This document shows, piece by piece, positions 31,595 through 42,182 of a stretch of DNA of 64,000 nt (positions within the stretch are counted from its first letter, which is position 1; every line of letters starts with the position of its first letter). A program made the translations under genes and the position numbers. The notes below the pieces were generated by a model. It saw only the letters and a list, made by a program, of their open reading frames with translations. It ran no database searches and was not told where the DNA came from. This DNA comes from Takakia lepidozioides. Taxonomy: Eukaryota; Streptophyta; Takakiopsida; Takakiales; Takakiaceae. Where the stretch lies: contig CM060734.1 of assembly GCA_030704615.1 (NCBI GenBank), positions 6,510,001-6,574,000 on the forward strand, written 5' to 3'.

Positions 31595-32031
31595 ACTCGT
31601 GCAAGATTATTAACCATCTCTGCTATCCTGCCACTTATCAAAGGCTTGTTCACCAGATAAATCAAAGCCTGATGATCCACATAAAACATAAACTTCCTTC
31701 CCAATAGGTAATGCCTGAATTTCTTGACTGCATAAATCATTGCCAATGCTTCTCTTTCAGTGGTGCTATAGTTCCTTTCAGCACTGTTCAAAAACCTGCT
31801 AGCATAGTACACAGGTGAATCTATATTTCCTGTGATATTTTGGGCTAACACAGCTCCCAATGCTTCTCCTGAGGCATCACAATGTACATGAAATACTACG
31901 TGCCAGTGAGGATTAATCAGCACAGGTGTAGTTGTTACTGACAATGTAAGTTCCTCAAAAGCCTGTTGACATTCAGCTGTCCATGTAAACACTGCATCCT
32001 TCTTCAGAAGCTTGCTCAAAGGTGCTGCCAT
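31591..32031 (-). CDS. Element B RNase H domain
   Basis: FHVHCDASGEALGAVLAQ (Asp), YYASRFLNSAERNYSTTERE (Glu), then FRHYLLGRKFMFYVDHQALI (Asp). Degrades RNA in the RNA:DNA hybrid during reverse transcription. It is separated from RT by a single in-frame TAG between RYA and MAAP, where element A has CAG. Confidence 0.88.
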   Translation of the reverse strand: MAAPLSKLLKKDAVFTWTAECQQAFEELTLSVTTTPVLINPHWHVVFHVHCDASGEALGAVLAQNITGNIDSPVYYASRFLNSAERNYSTTEREALAMIYAVKKFRHYLLGRKFMFYVDHQALIYLVNKPLISGRIAEMVNNLARV

Positions 32032-33180
32032 CTATGCATACCGTCTGACAAATCTTCTGTAATAACTGGTTTGTCCAAGGAATCTCCTTAGACTTTTAGC
32101 ATTTCCTGGTGGTGGAGATGCTTTAATGGCCTCTGTCTTTTTGGGATCCACAAGGAGTCCCTTCTTACACACAATGTGTCCCAGTAGTACCCCTGAGTTC
32201 ACACAGAAAGTATATTTTTCCGGATTCAGTCCGAGACCTCTCATCCTGCATCTGGCCAAACATAACTCCAACTTCAGCAAGTGCTCATTCTTAGAGCTGT
32301 ACACACTGAAGTCATCTAAGAACACTTGCATGAAATCATCCAGATACTCATGGAAGGATTCACTTATCACTCTCTGAAAAGTTGCTGGTGCATTACAGAG
32401 TCCAAAAGGCATGACTTTGTATGCATAAGGTCCCCAGTTTGTGATGAAAGCTATCTTTCCTTGGTCCTCTTCTGCCACTTGTACTTGGTTATACCCACTG
32501 AAGCCATCCATGAATGAGTACATCTCATGGCTTGCCACAGTGTCCAATACCGCTTCTGTGAATGGCAAAGGAAAAGGATCTTTCTTTGTACAAGCATTCA
32601 ACTTTTTATAGTTCACACAAACTCTCAGTTTGCCATTCTTCTTGGGAACTATCACAATGGGTGACAACCAAGTTGTATACTCTATTGGGTATATGAACTT
32701 AGCCTCAGCCAACTTCTTGATCTCTTCCCCAACCTTTTGTGCATAGTTGGGATTCATCCTGTACCTTGTCTGTTTGATTGGTACTGACCCTGGTTCTAGT
32801 TCAATCTTATGCTGGCAAATCTCAGGGGGTATCCCTTTCAGATCCTCATAGCTCCATGCAAATACATCTTTGTATTTGATAAACAGGCTCTTAGCCTCCT
32901 CAAAGAATTCTGGCTCCAAGTCAGCCCCAACTTTCACCATTTTGGGTTCCTCCTCAGTTCCCACATTCACGTCTCTCACCTGCTCTTCAGATGTGATTGT
33001 CCATCCAGCCACTACTTCATCCTGTAAACTCACAGTGGCTGGTTCTTCTAGGGTTTCCCTTTCTCCCTCTCTCTCTTCATAGAAATGTGGTGGGTAACTA
33101 CTTGTTTCACCCTCAATTGGTGTTGCTGTTACTGTACCACAACAAATACCTTTAAAACAACTCAGACCTCCCAGTTGCAT
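32032..33180 (-). CDS. Element B reverse transcriptase
   Basis: 382 residues uninterrupted: linker FAWSYEDLKGIPPEICQHKI, then NGKLRVCVNYKKLNACTKKD, SFMDGFSGYNQVQVAEEDQG, VMPFGLCNAPATFQRVISE, catalytic FMQVFLDDFSVYSS (LDD in place of YIDD), then LLGHIVCKKGLLVDPKKTEA and FLGQTSYYRRFV. This is the best preserved RT of the A/B family here and clearly Ty3/gypsy, closest in motif style to Athila/Tat. Confidence 0.94.
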   Translation of the reverse strand: MQLGGLSCFKGICCGTVTATPIEGETSSYPPHFYEEREGERETLEEPATVSLQDEVVAGWTITSEEQVRDVNVGTEEEPKMVKVGADLEPEFFEEAKSLFIKYKDVFAWSYEDLKGIPPEICQHKIELEPGSVPIKQTRYRMNPNYAQKVGEEIKKLAEAKFIYPIEYTTWLSPIVIVPKKNGKLRVCVNYKKLNACTKKDPFPLPFTEAVLDTVASHEMYSFMDGFSGYNQVQVAEEDQGKIAFITNWGPYAYKVMPFGLCNAPATFQRVISESFHEYLDDFMQVFLDDFSVYSSKNEHLLKLELCLARCRMRGLGLNPEKYTFCVNSGVLLGHIVCKKGLLVDPKKTEAIKASPPPGNAKSLRRFLGQTSYYRRFVRRYA

Positions 33181-34260
33181 TTCTGCAACCTGCTCCCACT
33201 CTGGGTGCGCAGCAAACAGGGTAGTTTCCTGCTCCTCATCGAGTCCTCCCCTCCAGTCATACTCTCTGACTCCACGAGGTCTTCTGGTAGCAGGTAGCCT
33301 ACTAGATTTCTTAGTGTGACCTGTATCTTGTGCTTCCCATCATGCACAGTCAGTAACTTGGAATTCCAGTCATGGAATACCCTGGCCTGTTTCAGCCATG
33401 GTCGACCCAACAATAAGGAATAAGCTTCCATGACATCATCCATTTTCAACACAGTCACTGTGATCTTAAAAATCATCTCTTGGATCTGTATCTTTACTCC
33501 TCTTATCAAGCCTAAAGGTTGTACACTCCTTTGATCTGCCATTGTTACTGTAAATGGGGTGGTTTCATGTTACTTACTCAGACCAAGCGCCTGCCTTAAT
33601 TGGTCTGTCATAATATTCACTCCCGAACCTCCATCTATCAGTACATCAGTCAAGTTTGTGCTTCCAATTTTCAATTGGATTACTGGCATAGAATCATCAA
33701 AGTCCATGACTGTTTCTCGCCCTTCAGGCCTCACATTATAACTTGTCACCTTGCTGTTCAGGTCTGTGTTCTCTGTCACATGAGCAATATGATTAATTGC
33801 TTGATACAGCTTGTGCCTACAATGAGGTGCCACAGCCAATAGCTGTCCAATGGTAATCTCAGCTTTGGTCTGGCATATTACTTTTGCCAAAGTCCCTTCA
33901 TTACTCCGCACTTGTGCAGCTTCTTTCTTCACTTCCTCTTCACCCTCTCCATCTTCTCTATTAGAGTCAGAAGTATCTGCCATAGGGATATCAGTATTCT
34001 TCTGCATTTCCCTTATGGTGTCAGCCACTTCCCTGTGTAGTTCCTTCTCATCTCTCCAAGCCTCATCATCTTCAGGCACATCACTGCCATCCTCATTAAC
34101 ATCTTCTTCCTCATCCACTGGAGGTATTAGTTTAGCTTTGCTTCTGGTTACTATCATTGTACTTACTTCAAGTACAAAACATGGCCTAACCATATGAGCT
34201 GCCACCACTGGGCCCTCATTCATAGGAGCTCTCATCTCATTCTGGTGTCTGATCCAGAAT
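33162..34260 (-). pseudogene. Element B protease and upstream acidic segment
   Basis: VLIDGGSGVNIMTDQLRQAL (retropepsin active site, D-G-G) and, in the next frame, MADQRSVQPLGLIRGVKIQI and LLLGRPWLKQARVFHDWNSK. The upstream part carries VVAAHMVRPCFVLEVSTMIV and an acidic stretch. A shift near 33560 divides protease N- and C-terminal halves. Confidence 0.82.
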
Positions 34261-35275
34261 GAATTGGCTGCCTTGCGATGTCTCGCCTGATTACAATAGT
34301 AACACAGTTCTTCACCATTGGGTCCTCGCCCTTGGTCTACTCTGGGATTATTTCTATAATCCTGATTCCCTGGCTGGTAATTCCCCCTTGGATTACCCTG
34401 ATAGTTGCCTCTGGGATTGCCTTGGTAATTCCCTCTTGGATTACCTCTCCCTGCCATACCATTGTTATATCCACCCGCCTACCATAGTGGTCATGATCAT
34501 TGTTTCTTCTTGGCTGGGGCTGCACTTGATGCACCCTCACTTGCCTAGGTTCTTTTGCAGCTGTCCTTCTGTTGTAGTAACAATTCTCAGTAGAATGGTT
34601 ATCCATTCTACAGATAGTACAGTGTTTCTCCTTCATGTGGCATTCAGCTGTGGTATGGCTTTCATTCTGGCATTTTGCACACCAAACACCCTTCCTCCAA
34701 TTTGTTGCAGCTTCTGTGGCATACTTCTTCAAGATCTCCTCCAGTCTTTTCTCATAGTTTTCCCTCTTTACCTTTTCCTTTTTCTTACTCTTCTTGTTGA
34801 GCTCTTGCTCTTCTTCCTCATCTGACTCATCTTCAGAGTCCTCATCATCTCTTCTCTTCTGAGCATTCCCAATTGCTCAATTCTGTTGGCTGTTTCAAAT
34901 GCCTCCTCCATTGTATTATGGGGTAACATATCCACTTTCTTGTGTAATTCAGGTCTTAGTCCACTCACAAACCAGGTCTTCTGTAAGCCCGGTGCTGGCA
35001 CAGCAGCCAACTTTTTCATCATCAATCCCATCTTTTCCATGTACTCTTCAACAGTTTCATGCTTCTTTTGCCTTAGCTGTTGTAAACTCCCATACACTTC
35101 ATCCTCAGTTTTGCTTGTCCTGAACCTGTTTCGGAATGCCGTACTAGGCCATTCCAGGTGAGGAAATGATTATCTGGAAATCTTGCATACCATTCACTTG
35201 CTTTCTTGATAAGTGAACAAGGAAACAGTCTCATCTTGGCTAATGTGTACATTAGGATCCCTTTTCCCTGCATAT
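34261..35275 (-). pseudogene. Element B Gag and zinc knuckles
   Basis: Gag core: ASEWYARFPDNHFLTWNGL, EDEVYGSLQQLRQKKHETVE, SGLRPELHKKVDMLPHNT. Knuckles CAKCQNESHTTAEC and CTICRMDNHSTENC are intact. The third (CYYCNQARHRKAAN) has lost its last Cys to Asn. Gly/Arg/Asn repeats (GNPRGNYQ) separate knuckles 2 and 3. Several shifts (near 34490, 34765, 35080, 35160). Confidence 0.85.
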
Positions 35276-35324
35276 ATTGGAAAAGGTGGTTTTGCCCGTG
35301 TTGGAGGTACCGCCATCTGTGGCC

Positions 35325-36134
35325 CTACACCCTGCCCACTGATAGGTGTTGGTCCTCTTTTTGGTGTTGGTCCTCATGGACCTGTTGTTGTAGTGGTGGA
35401 ACTCCCACCAGGTGCTGGCCCCTGAGCACTCCCTGATTCTCAGTATCCCCAACTCCAGTTGCACTACTTCCCATACTCCCTGTCCCCCCAGAGCTTGATC
35501 CAAGCTTCCCGCCTGATCCCCCTGAGCCGACACCTTTGTTGGCCTGTGATCCAAGTGCTCCACTTGATCCAGGTCCAACAGGTTGGGATGTCCTGGTTGT
35601 AGTCTCAACCTCAACTATTGGGTCTACTTCCTCATACTCTTCATCTTCCAACTTCTTCTCTCTGTTTCCATCTTCCAAGTTCTTTTCTTGGATTTCTTCT
35701 TTCTCACTCATGTAACTCAACTGGAGTGGTGTGGGAGAGTCTGAACTCTCCGTTGGTTCTGCCACATCTTCCTCTCCCTCTCTATCTTGTAATTCAGAAA
35801 CTGGAGTTCCTGCCTTTGGTGTCCCATGCCAACTCTTATCAAAGATTTCTGTCAAATCTTTGATCCAGGGATGTACCTCAGATCTCTCCCCTCGCGGCTG
35901 ATCTTCTTCCTGTACCAAATCCCTTAATCTTTCTTGTAAAGAATAAGAAGGAGTAGCATCCAACCCTGGTTCCTCCGGTATGGGTGATGTACTCTCTGAT
36001 CTTAATGGTGTGAGGGGTCCAGATGATTCCCCTATGTCTATTCCTCTCTCCCAAAGATATGGATAATTAGCTTTCAAATAACTTTCTCTTTTTGCTGAAT
36101 ATCTGTGAAGTCTAGCTTCTCTTTCATCACTCAT
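35325..36134 (-). CDS. Element B ORF2, N-terminal Gag region
   Basis: 270-residue frame starting MSDEREARLHRYSAKRESYL at 36134. It has RSEVHPWIKDLTEIFDKSWH, an acidic/Pro region and a Gly/Ser-rich end, then shifts frame toward the Gag core. The start codon overlaps the ORF1 stop in ATGAGTGA (36127-36134), a layout shared with element A, suggesting coupled translation. Confidence 0.7.
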   Translation of the reverse strand: MSDEREARLHRYSAKRESYLKANYPYLWERGIDIGESSGPLTPLRSESTSPIPEEPGLDATPSYSLQERLRDLVQEEDQPRGERSEVHPWIKDLTEIFDKSWHGTPKAGTPVSELQDREGEEDVAEPTESSDSPTPLQLSYMSEKEEIQEKNLEDGNREKKLEDEEYEEVDPIVEVETTTRTSQPVGPGSSGALGSQANKGVGSGGSGGKLGSSSGGTGSMGSSATGVGDTENQGVLRGQHLVGVPPLQQQVHEDQHQKEDQHLSVGRV

Positions 36135-36849
36135 GTCCCATGTATTTCATATCTTCAATGAGGCAATAACCAAAACTCTCTTCTGTAGTATCTCTCGTAT
36201 ATGCCTGGGTTTCTTCAAGCTTCAATGCACCCTTGGCTATACTAGAAGTCTCCGTTACCATATAACCATTTGGCAAGCACGTCTGAAAAGCTGTTCTTGG
36301 TGTCAGTTTGATCCACAGGATATCCTTAGGAATCCAATTTTTTACCAGTACCAACTCTTCATGCATATGAGTGTAAACATTCACTTTCCGTTCCTCCCAG
36401 CCTTCAAACTCCACTCGTTTAATGGATAGCAACGCTATCACATAAACCAGCGTTGGTAACCAACTTGCTCTCCCTCTACAGGCCACTTGATAAATCTTTA
36501 TCACTCCTTTCTCCAAACCCCACTCAGGATCTGCATCATGCACTCTCTTAAGAATGTTTTCTTTGCCACCGTTTGACAATTCCAAGAATCTCTGAAAGAA
36601 TTGTTTGGACAACCTTTCTTTCTCAATTCCACAGGGAATTTGATTCACATCAAATTCTTTAATTCTCCAACCACCATGATCCCACCAGATGCCTCTCACA
36701 TTTGGTTGTTCTTGACCCAGTCCCCCAGTATGGTCGCCAAATGTCGAGCGGCTTTTACTCACCCATCCCTTTACTATCCGAGGTGGGAACTCCAAGATAG
36801 AAGAGTTGGATATCTCTAAGCACTCAACCCGCTCAGAACCATCAGTCAT
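36127..36849 (-). CDS. Element B ORF1, LTR-initiated leader protein
   Basis: 240-residue intact frame. ATG at 36849 lies in the LTR; the frame crosses the LTR edge (36742) and the putative primer-binding site (encoding FGDHTGG). It then encodes IWWDHGGWRIKEFDVNQIPC, WLPTLVYVIALLSIKRVEFE and ELVLVKNWIPKDILWIKLTP, ending GHE. Copies in A and H keep the same frame across the LTR border. No domain recognised. The hydrophobic LPTLVYVIALLSI stretch is short for a membrane anchor. Confidence 0.75.
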   Translation of the reverse strand: MTDGSERVECLEISNSSILEFPPRIVKGWVSKSRSTFGDHTGGLGQEQPNVRGIWWDHGGWRIKEFDVNQIPCGIEKERLSKQFFQRFLELSNGGKENILKRVHDADPEWGLEKGVIKIYQVACRGRASWLPTLVYVIALLSIKRVEFEGWEERKVNVYTHMHEELVLVKNWIPKDILWIKLTPRTAFQTCLPNGYMVTETSSIAKGALKLEETQAYTRDTTEESFGYCLIEDMKYMGHE

Positions 36850-37317
36850 GACCTACAGCTAGTGAATCATGGTTGTGCTTTCTGTTTGTATTTCTTCTTG
36901 CCTTTATGTTAGCAAATTACCTTGCTATGTATACTGAAGCATCAGATTGCTTCAGTATCTATCAGGTTCCATTCACTCATCCATTCATTCCACAACTTCA
37001 CTCAAGTCTCTCTACACAGTGTGTTTGTATCGAATAAGTATCAGATTTAAGATTTATCAGGTATCAGGCCGAAGCCATGGTATCTCTAATCTGCTCTACA
37101 GTATCACTACCGCTTTGCATGTAACAAGCATCTACTGATCATTCCTCCTCCTTCACCGTGCTCTCCATCCTTGCTCCCATCCTTGCTCTCCGCCTGATCT
37201 CCTCTCGTGCATGACCAAGAAGTGCTCCTTGTGAAGTCCCCCCCATGATGCTTGCTCTACCTATTTTATCTACAAGCTGTTATAACCTGTCAAGTTATTT
37301 TACCACTAGTGTGAAAC
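36742..37317 (-). repeat. 5' LTR of element B (diverged; right end uncertain)
   Basis: Starts TGTCGAGCGGC like the other family LTRs and aligns with them to about 37317 (GCTGTT..AAC..., then TTTTCAG). It is much more diverged than the A LTRs. Beyond 37317 similarity fades, but a CTGTG array reappears at 37838-38295, so the LTR may be longer or contain an insertion. Confidence 0.7.
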
Positions 37318-37837
37318 GCTTGTATTTTCAGGTTTGTGGCCGGTGCAAGAAATGAAGCAAAGGAGCTGATTCTCTTATGGTGAGAATGGGGCATGTGTGG
37401 AGCATGCCTTCAGCCCATTGAGGCTTTTGTTTTCAAGCTTTAGAGAGCTAGAATGGAAGGGCTAGGGCTGGTTCCCACTTGGGTGAAATAAAAGCATTTG
37501 TAGGGCATATGTGAGGTGGGGTTTCAACCTCAAGCCTAGATAGAGCATGGCTCTTGAAGTGGCAGGTGTAGGGGGCTGGAATAAGCTCTAAGACAGATAC
37601 TATGGCCAAGGAAAATGCTTGAATGAGTGCTCACAAGGGCTAAAAACCAGCAAGGCTTGGTTATTTGCCATTGAGTTTAGTGGCGTGTTTGGGGAGTCTA
37701 AGTGAGAAAGAGCTGATTTCTTCACAGCCGCCATAGCTCGGTGCAAAGAAGCCTAGAGTCCAAGAGACACAAACCCTAGCTTGGCGTGGCTAAACCCCTT
37801 GGAGAAATGGCTAAACTGTCATGAGTGGCCATGGATG
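37318..37837. other. Unassigned non-coding sequence
   Basis: No gene, repeat or known motif seen. It lies between the recognisable LTR part and a CTGTG array, so it could be a long LTR variant or an insertion in it. Confidence 0.4.
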
Positions 37838-38295
37838 GGGCTGTGACGGACTGTGATAGGTTGTGGCGGGCTGTGACAGGCTGTGCCCTGTGGCCTGTGG
37901 GGCTGTGACGGGTTGTGATAGGCTGTGACAGGTTGTGGCCTTTGGGGCTGTGACCCCTGCGACCTGTGTAGGGCTGTGACAGGCTGTGCCTGTGGCCTTT
38001 GGGGCTGTGAGGGGCTGTGACCGGCTGTAAGGGACTGTGACAGGCGGTGACCTGTGGCCTGTGGGGCTGTGACGGACTGTGACAGGCTGTGACCTGTGGC
38101 CTGTGGGGCTGTGATGGGCTGTGACAGGCTGTGACATGTGGCCTTTGGGGCCGTGAGGGGTTGTGATGGGCTGTGACCTGTGGCCTGTGTGGGGTTGTGA
38201 CGGCTGTAACCAATGATCTGTGTGGGCCTGTGTTGGTCTGTGGTGGCCCGTGTTGACATGTGGACGGCTTGTGCTGACTTGTGGAGGCATTGGTG
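37838..38295 (+). repeat. Long CTGTGAC tandem array
   Basis: About 450 bases of units such as GGCTGTGACGGACTGTGACA, with CCTGTGGCCTGTGGGG variants forming a 40-50 bp higher-order unit in the middle. Same unit as in the family LTRs, but more than twice as long. Translated frames (repeats of SQPVTAHHSPTGHR) are artefacts. Confidence 0.88.
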
Positions 38296-40042
38296 GACTG
38301 CCTAAGGACTGGCATGTGATCTTGAAGGCCAAATTTTGAAGCTCGTGGAGGGCGGTTTGAGGAGTATCTTCATGATATTCCCATGGTCATGCAAGTGCGG
38401 TAGGTATTGGGACTTAGGTAATGAAGTCTGGCAGGGGTTTACCACCTGGTTATATTCAGACAAAACGGAGCGATCAAAATTCATTTGGACCCAAAACCAC
38501 AGTTTCTTCCCTGTTTTGCACTCCAAACTTGATTTGTGTTCTACTTCGACCAAGGACCGGATTTGGCCACGAAAGATCCATCCATATCAGTTTGGCATGG
38601 TATCAAGTGTCCTAAAGTAACCAGCTTCTAAAAGAGGCTAAGTTTCCAATGCTTGTACATTCAAGAACACCGTCTGGTCATGAAAACAGGTCTGCCCTAC
38701 ATTGTAGCATGTTACCAGATCTCTTTAAAGCCATCAGCTTGTCATATCGTTGCTCCATTGTCACATCAGTATGCCATAGGGAACAAGAGATAGTCGCCCT
38801 AATGATTGTCATAAAGTAACAATCGGGAAATCTTATATCAGACTTTTAGTGTTTACCCACCCCTTGTTTTGGGTGTACAAAACCAAAGGGGGCAGGTATT
38901 GGGACTTAGGTAATGAAGTCTGGCAGGGGTTTACCACCTGGTTATATTCAGACAAAACATCTACCAGCAGCATATCATAATTGGGTATTTTTTTTTATGG
39001 TGCTATAAAGAGCAAAGCCATAACCAGGAGAAACATGGAAACATTTGAGCCAAAGAAATGGAACTCGTTCTGATCATAAGGTATCTAAATCTGACATAAG
39101 GCATCGGCTACAGGGGACCGGCAAACAAGAGTAATGTGCATTGACCGGATCATGTATAAGGTGTACACGTCTACTCCAGCAAGCTGTCTTACCAAGGCCT
39201 AGCTCAAAATTTCAGCATTCAGAAGCCCTATAGATTTCTATGCTTATCTCAGGTACCTTCAAGGATGCCTTACTCTCCATGACCAATTAGCCAACATATT
39301 TTTGCTGGAGAAGATCTTACCTTATGAAGGACTTGCTTGCTCCACACCATGGTCATGGCGGGAGAGGAGGCTGATATCTCATGGCTTTGGCCTTCCCATT
39401 GCCTTGGGTTCATCACTTCAATCAAGAACATATATTGATAACCTTTTGTCATGCTCAGACCAAGGTGTTAGTAAATCAAACATAAAACTGAAAACAGAAG
39501 GGAGATTGGTTTGATAATGTGTACAAGAACCACCAAGTACACTGGTCTAAATCAGAGAGGGAAGATACTTATGTCTCGTCGAGACATGGACAAAGACCCG
39601 ACAAGGTCATTGTAAAATTAACGACGAATCAGCCTCGTTATCAACCATTCTTCATTCACAAGTCAGCTTTATGACAAATCCCAGACTTCAAAGTCAATGA
39701 AGTCTCTGGGTGGGAAAAATTAGAGACTCAATTACCACTGTTCATAGCAGGAAACCGTTGTTCAGCATGCTAAAAAGTGCCATTCATGACATGCCATGTC
39801 ATTCGGTCTGTATTTTTTGGTCAGCTTACATACCAAGGCATAACCAACCATCCTAATTTATTGTTGGCCCAAAAACTAGTATAGTTTTGGGTTCTTTGTA
39901 TCATTGGACATACCAAAGTGACTGAGCAGTAAGTATCCATGTCCAAATAAAGATCCATTGATCACTGTTCACGGCTGGAAATGTCTGTTGGTCTTAAAGA
40001 AGCCATTTATGATCGTAGAAGGCGTAAGAACAAAATACTCCT
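38296..40042. other. Gene-free stretch with a 65-bp direct repeat
   Basis: No supportable gene. An identical 65-bp segment (starting AGGTATTGGGACTTAGGTAA) occurs at 38402-38466 and 38894-38958. The rest is moderately AT-rich with no terminal repeats I can see. Confidence 0.55.
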
Positions 40043-42182
40043 GTGAATGAGGGCCCAGTGGTGGCAGCTCACATGGTTAGGCCATGTGTTGTACCAGAAG
40101 TAAGTACAATGATAGTAACAAGAAGCAAAGCCAAACAAATACCTCCAGTAGTTGAGGAAGATGGTGATAATGAAGGTGGCAGTGATATGCCTAAAGATGA
40201 TGAGGCTTGGAGAGATGAGAAGGAACTACACAAGGAAGTGACAGATACCATAAGGGAAATGCAGAAGAGTACTGATATTCCAGTGGCAGATTCCTCTGAT
40301 TCTGATGGAGAAGAAGAAGTGAGTAAGGATGAAAGGAAGAAAGAAGCTGCGGACATGCAAAGTAATGAAGGGACTTTGGCTGAAGTAATATGCCAGACCA
40401 AAGCAGAGATTACCATTGGACAGCTATTGGTTGTGGCACCTTATTGTAGACACAGGCTGTATCAAGCAATCAATCGAATTGCCCAGGAGACAGGAAACAC
40501 AAACCTGAACAGCAAGGTGACCAGTTATAATGTGAAGCCGGAAGGGCGAGAAACAGTCATGGACTTTGATGATTCTATGCCAGTAATCCAATTGAGAATT
40601 GGAAGCACAGAACTAACTGATGTACTGATAGATGGAGGCTCTGGAGTAAATATCATGACAGACCAATTAAGGAAGAAGCTTGGTCTAAGTAACATGAAAC
40701 CAGCCCCATTTACAGTAACAATGGCAGATCAAAGAAGTGTACAACCATTGGGATTGATAAGAGGAGTTAAGATACAGATACAGAAGATGATCTTTATTAT
40801 CACAGTAACTGTGTTGAAGATGGATGAAGTCATGGAGGCTTACTCCTTATTATTGGGACGTCTGTGGCTGAAACAGGCCAGGGTATTCATGACTGGAATT
40901 CTCAGTTACTAACTGTGCATAATGGGATACACGAGATACAAATTACCACTAAGAAATCTAGTAGATTACCTGCTACGAGAAGACCTCGAGGGGTCAGAGA
41001 GTATGACTGGAGGGGAGGTCTGGATGAGGAACAGGAAGCTACCCTGTTTGCTGCACACCCAGAGTGGGAGCAGGTTGCAGAGATGCGGCTGGAAGGCCTA
41101 AGTTGTTTAAGAGGTATATGCTGTGGTGTAGTGTCAACAACACCAATTGAAGAGGAAACCAGCAGTTACCCATCACATTTCTATGAAGAAAGAGAAGGAG
41201 AAATGGAAATCCTAGAGGAACTAGCCACTGTGAGTTTACAGGATGAAGTGGTGACTGGTTGGACAATCACAGCTGATGAGCAGGTGAGGGAAGTGAATGT
41301 GGGAACTGAAGAGGAACCGAGGATGGTGAAGATAGGAGCTGAATTGGAGCCAGAATTCTTTGAAGAAGCTAAGAGTTTGTTCATCAAATACAAAGATGTA
41401 TTTGCTTGGAGCTAGGAGGATCTAAAAGGGATACCACCTGAAATCTGTCAGCATAAGATTGAACTGGAACCAGGATCAGTACTAATCAAGCAGGCAAGGT
41501 ACAGAATGAATCCCAACTATGCACAGAAGGTTGGAAGAGATCAAGAAGTTGGCTGAGGCTAAGTTTATATACCCAATAGAGTATACAACTTGGTTGTCAC
41601 CCATTGTGATAGTTCCCAAGAAGAATGGTAAACTAAGAGTTTGTGTGAACTATAAGAAGTTGAATGCTTGCACGAAGAAGGATCCATTCCCCTTGCCATT
41701 CACAGAAGCAGTATTGGACACTGTGGCAGGCCATGAGATGTACTCATTCATGGATGGCTTCAGTGAGTGCAAGTGGCAAAAGAAGACCAGGGAAAGACAG
41801 CTTTCATCACAGACTGGGGTGCTTATGCATACAAAGTCATGCCCTTTAGACTTTGTAATGCACCAGCAACCTTTCAGAGAGTGATAAGTGAATCTTTTCA
41901 TGAGTATCTGGATGATTTCATGCAGGTGTTCTTGGATGATTTCAATGTGTACAGCTCTAAGAATGAGCACTTGTATAAATTGGAGTTATGTCTGGCCAGA
42001 TGCAGAATGAGAGGTCTGGGCCTGAATCCAGAGAAGTGTACTTTCTGTGTGAACTCAGGGGTGCTTCTGGGACACATTGTGTGTAAGAGGGGACTTCTTG
42101 TGGATCCCAGGAAGACAGAGGCCATTAAAGCCTCACCACCACCAGTAAATGTTAAGAATCTAAGGCGATTCCTTGGACAAAC
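40043..42182 (+). pseudogene. Element H pol fragment, inverted (nucleocapsid end to RT)
   Basis: Plus-strand copy of the A/B pol. Acidic segment from MNEGPVVAAHMVRPCVVPEV, protease VLIDGGSGVNIMTDQLRKKL, linker with an in-frame TAG at 41413-41415 (FAWS-stop-EDLKG; Tyr in A and B), RT blocks NGKLRVCVNYKKLNACTKKD and FMQVFLDDFNVYSS, ending at GQTS. A deletion removes SGYNQ-V (near 41763). It is opposite in orientation to the LTR and leader at 42187-44035, and both junctions are abrupt. Confidence 0.82.

Larger units (their letters stand above)
29597..37317 (-). mobile_element. Ty3/gypsy LTR retrotransposon B, 5' part
   Basis: 5' LTR from 36742 (right limit uncertain), then ORF1, ORF2/gag, protease, RT, RNase H and integrase in order down to 30127. 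The remainder of B continues at 3912-2746 after removal of element A. Element B's pol is more intact than A's, even though its LTR is more diverged from the others. Confidence 0.85.

Noticed and set aside
37776-38332. His/Ser/Pro/Gln-rich repeat protein on the minus strand
   Set aside because: Translation of the CTGTGAC tandem array; three overlapping frames look equally open, as expected of a short repeat.
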